A stretch of DNA of 7,897 bases, from contig DAINCF010000339.1 of NCBI GenBank assembly GCA_036732565.1, positions 1-7,897 on the forward strand, given 5' to 3'. Below are positions 7,789 through 7,897 of this stretch, one piece after another. This stretch comes from JAIVJN01 sp036732565 (GTDB taxonomy: Bacteria > Acidobacteriota > Vicinamibacteria > Vicinamibacterales > UBA2999). Numbering within the stretch: the first letter of the stretch is position 1; each line of letters starts with the position of its first letter. The notes beneath the pieces were generated by a model that saw only the letters and a program-made list of their open reading frames with translations, ran no database searches and was not told where the DNA came from. The position numbers were made by a program, and so were the translations under genes.

Positions 7789-7897
7789 GCTGGCTCCGCG
7801 CCGCCGGCTTCGCCTTCCCAGGCGGTCCGCATCACGCCGCTGTCGACGCCGCGTTCTCGCAGGTAGTGGGCCAGCGGCTCTGGATGCCCATGCGTAG
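7785..7897 (-). CDS. C-terminus of ligase-associated DNA-repair exonuclease (MBL/beta-CASP fold), truncated by window edge
   Basis: Only the last 36 residues are in the window, beginning THGHPEPLAHYLRERG and ending GAEPA, with TGA at 7787-7785. The pattern THG-x5-L-x2-YLRE-G-x(7-9)-EGE is the typical end of the SNM1/YSH1-like exonuclease encoded beside this class of ATP-dependent ligase; the THG belongs to the last metallo-beta-lactamase/beta-CASP motif region. The stop overlaps the ligase start (ATGA), the expected operon order Exo then Lig. In the known four-gene cluster the partners are an Lhr-type helicase and a metallophosphoesterase. Neither is downstream here, so they would have to be further upstream or elsewhere. 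The assignment from 36 residues relies on the context. Confidence 0.75.
   Translation of the reverse strand, partial: THGHPEPLAHYLRERGVDSGVMRTAWEGEAGGAEPA

Overview
This window looks like a chromosomal segment from a GC-rich bacterium with a Gram-negative-style envelope (a lipoprotein and a Sec-exported protein). The mix of a B12-dependent ribonucleotide reductase, an exonuclease/ATP-ligase repair pair and scattered short palindromic repeats would fit an uncultured acidobacterium (Vicinamibacteria-like). That placement is my impression from gene content and has not been tested. I see no phage genes, transposases, CRISPR array, rRNA or tRNA.

Layout, left to right. (1) The C-terminus of a proline-rich protein of unknown function (1-371, +), followed by a palindromic repeat. 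(2) A 444-base non-coding stretch that holds the control region of the next gene: a pair of NrdR-like boxes 32 bp apart, two candidate sigma70 promoters and a leader of about 180 nt with hairpins next to the ribosome binding site. (3) nrdJ, the adenosylcobalamin-dependent (class II) ribonucleotide reductase (816-3728, +), with a perfect 12-bp stem-loop over its stop codon, then a dispersed-type repeat and a rho-independent terminator. (4) A secreted, cysteine-containing, probably beta-propeller protein of unknown function (3804-4994, -). (5) Divergent from it, a polysaccharide-deacetylase (CE4, HpPgdA-like) lipoprotein (5046-6071, +). (6) Convergent with that, an ATP-dependent DNA ligase (6112-7788, -), coupled by an ATGA overlap to the end of a ligase-associated exonuclease (7785-7897, -).

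The biology is two ordinary themes: dNTP supply (nrdJ, probably under NrdR) and DNA repair (the Exo-Lig pair of the Lhr/MPE/Exo/Lig cluster), separated by two exported proteins of unclear role. No complete new multi-gene system is visible. The most unusual feature is one palindromic repeat family (consensus arms GTAGGGGCGG...CCGCCCCTAC) present at three loci. It lies between genes at 386-413. At 6089-6115 it lies between two convergent genes, where its arms carry the TAG stop codons of both. At 6672-6699 it lies inside the ligase reading frame, where it encodes an extra linker peptide. The nrdJ leader RNA is the second candidate worth testing.
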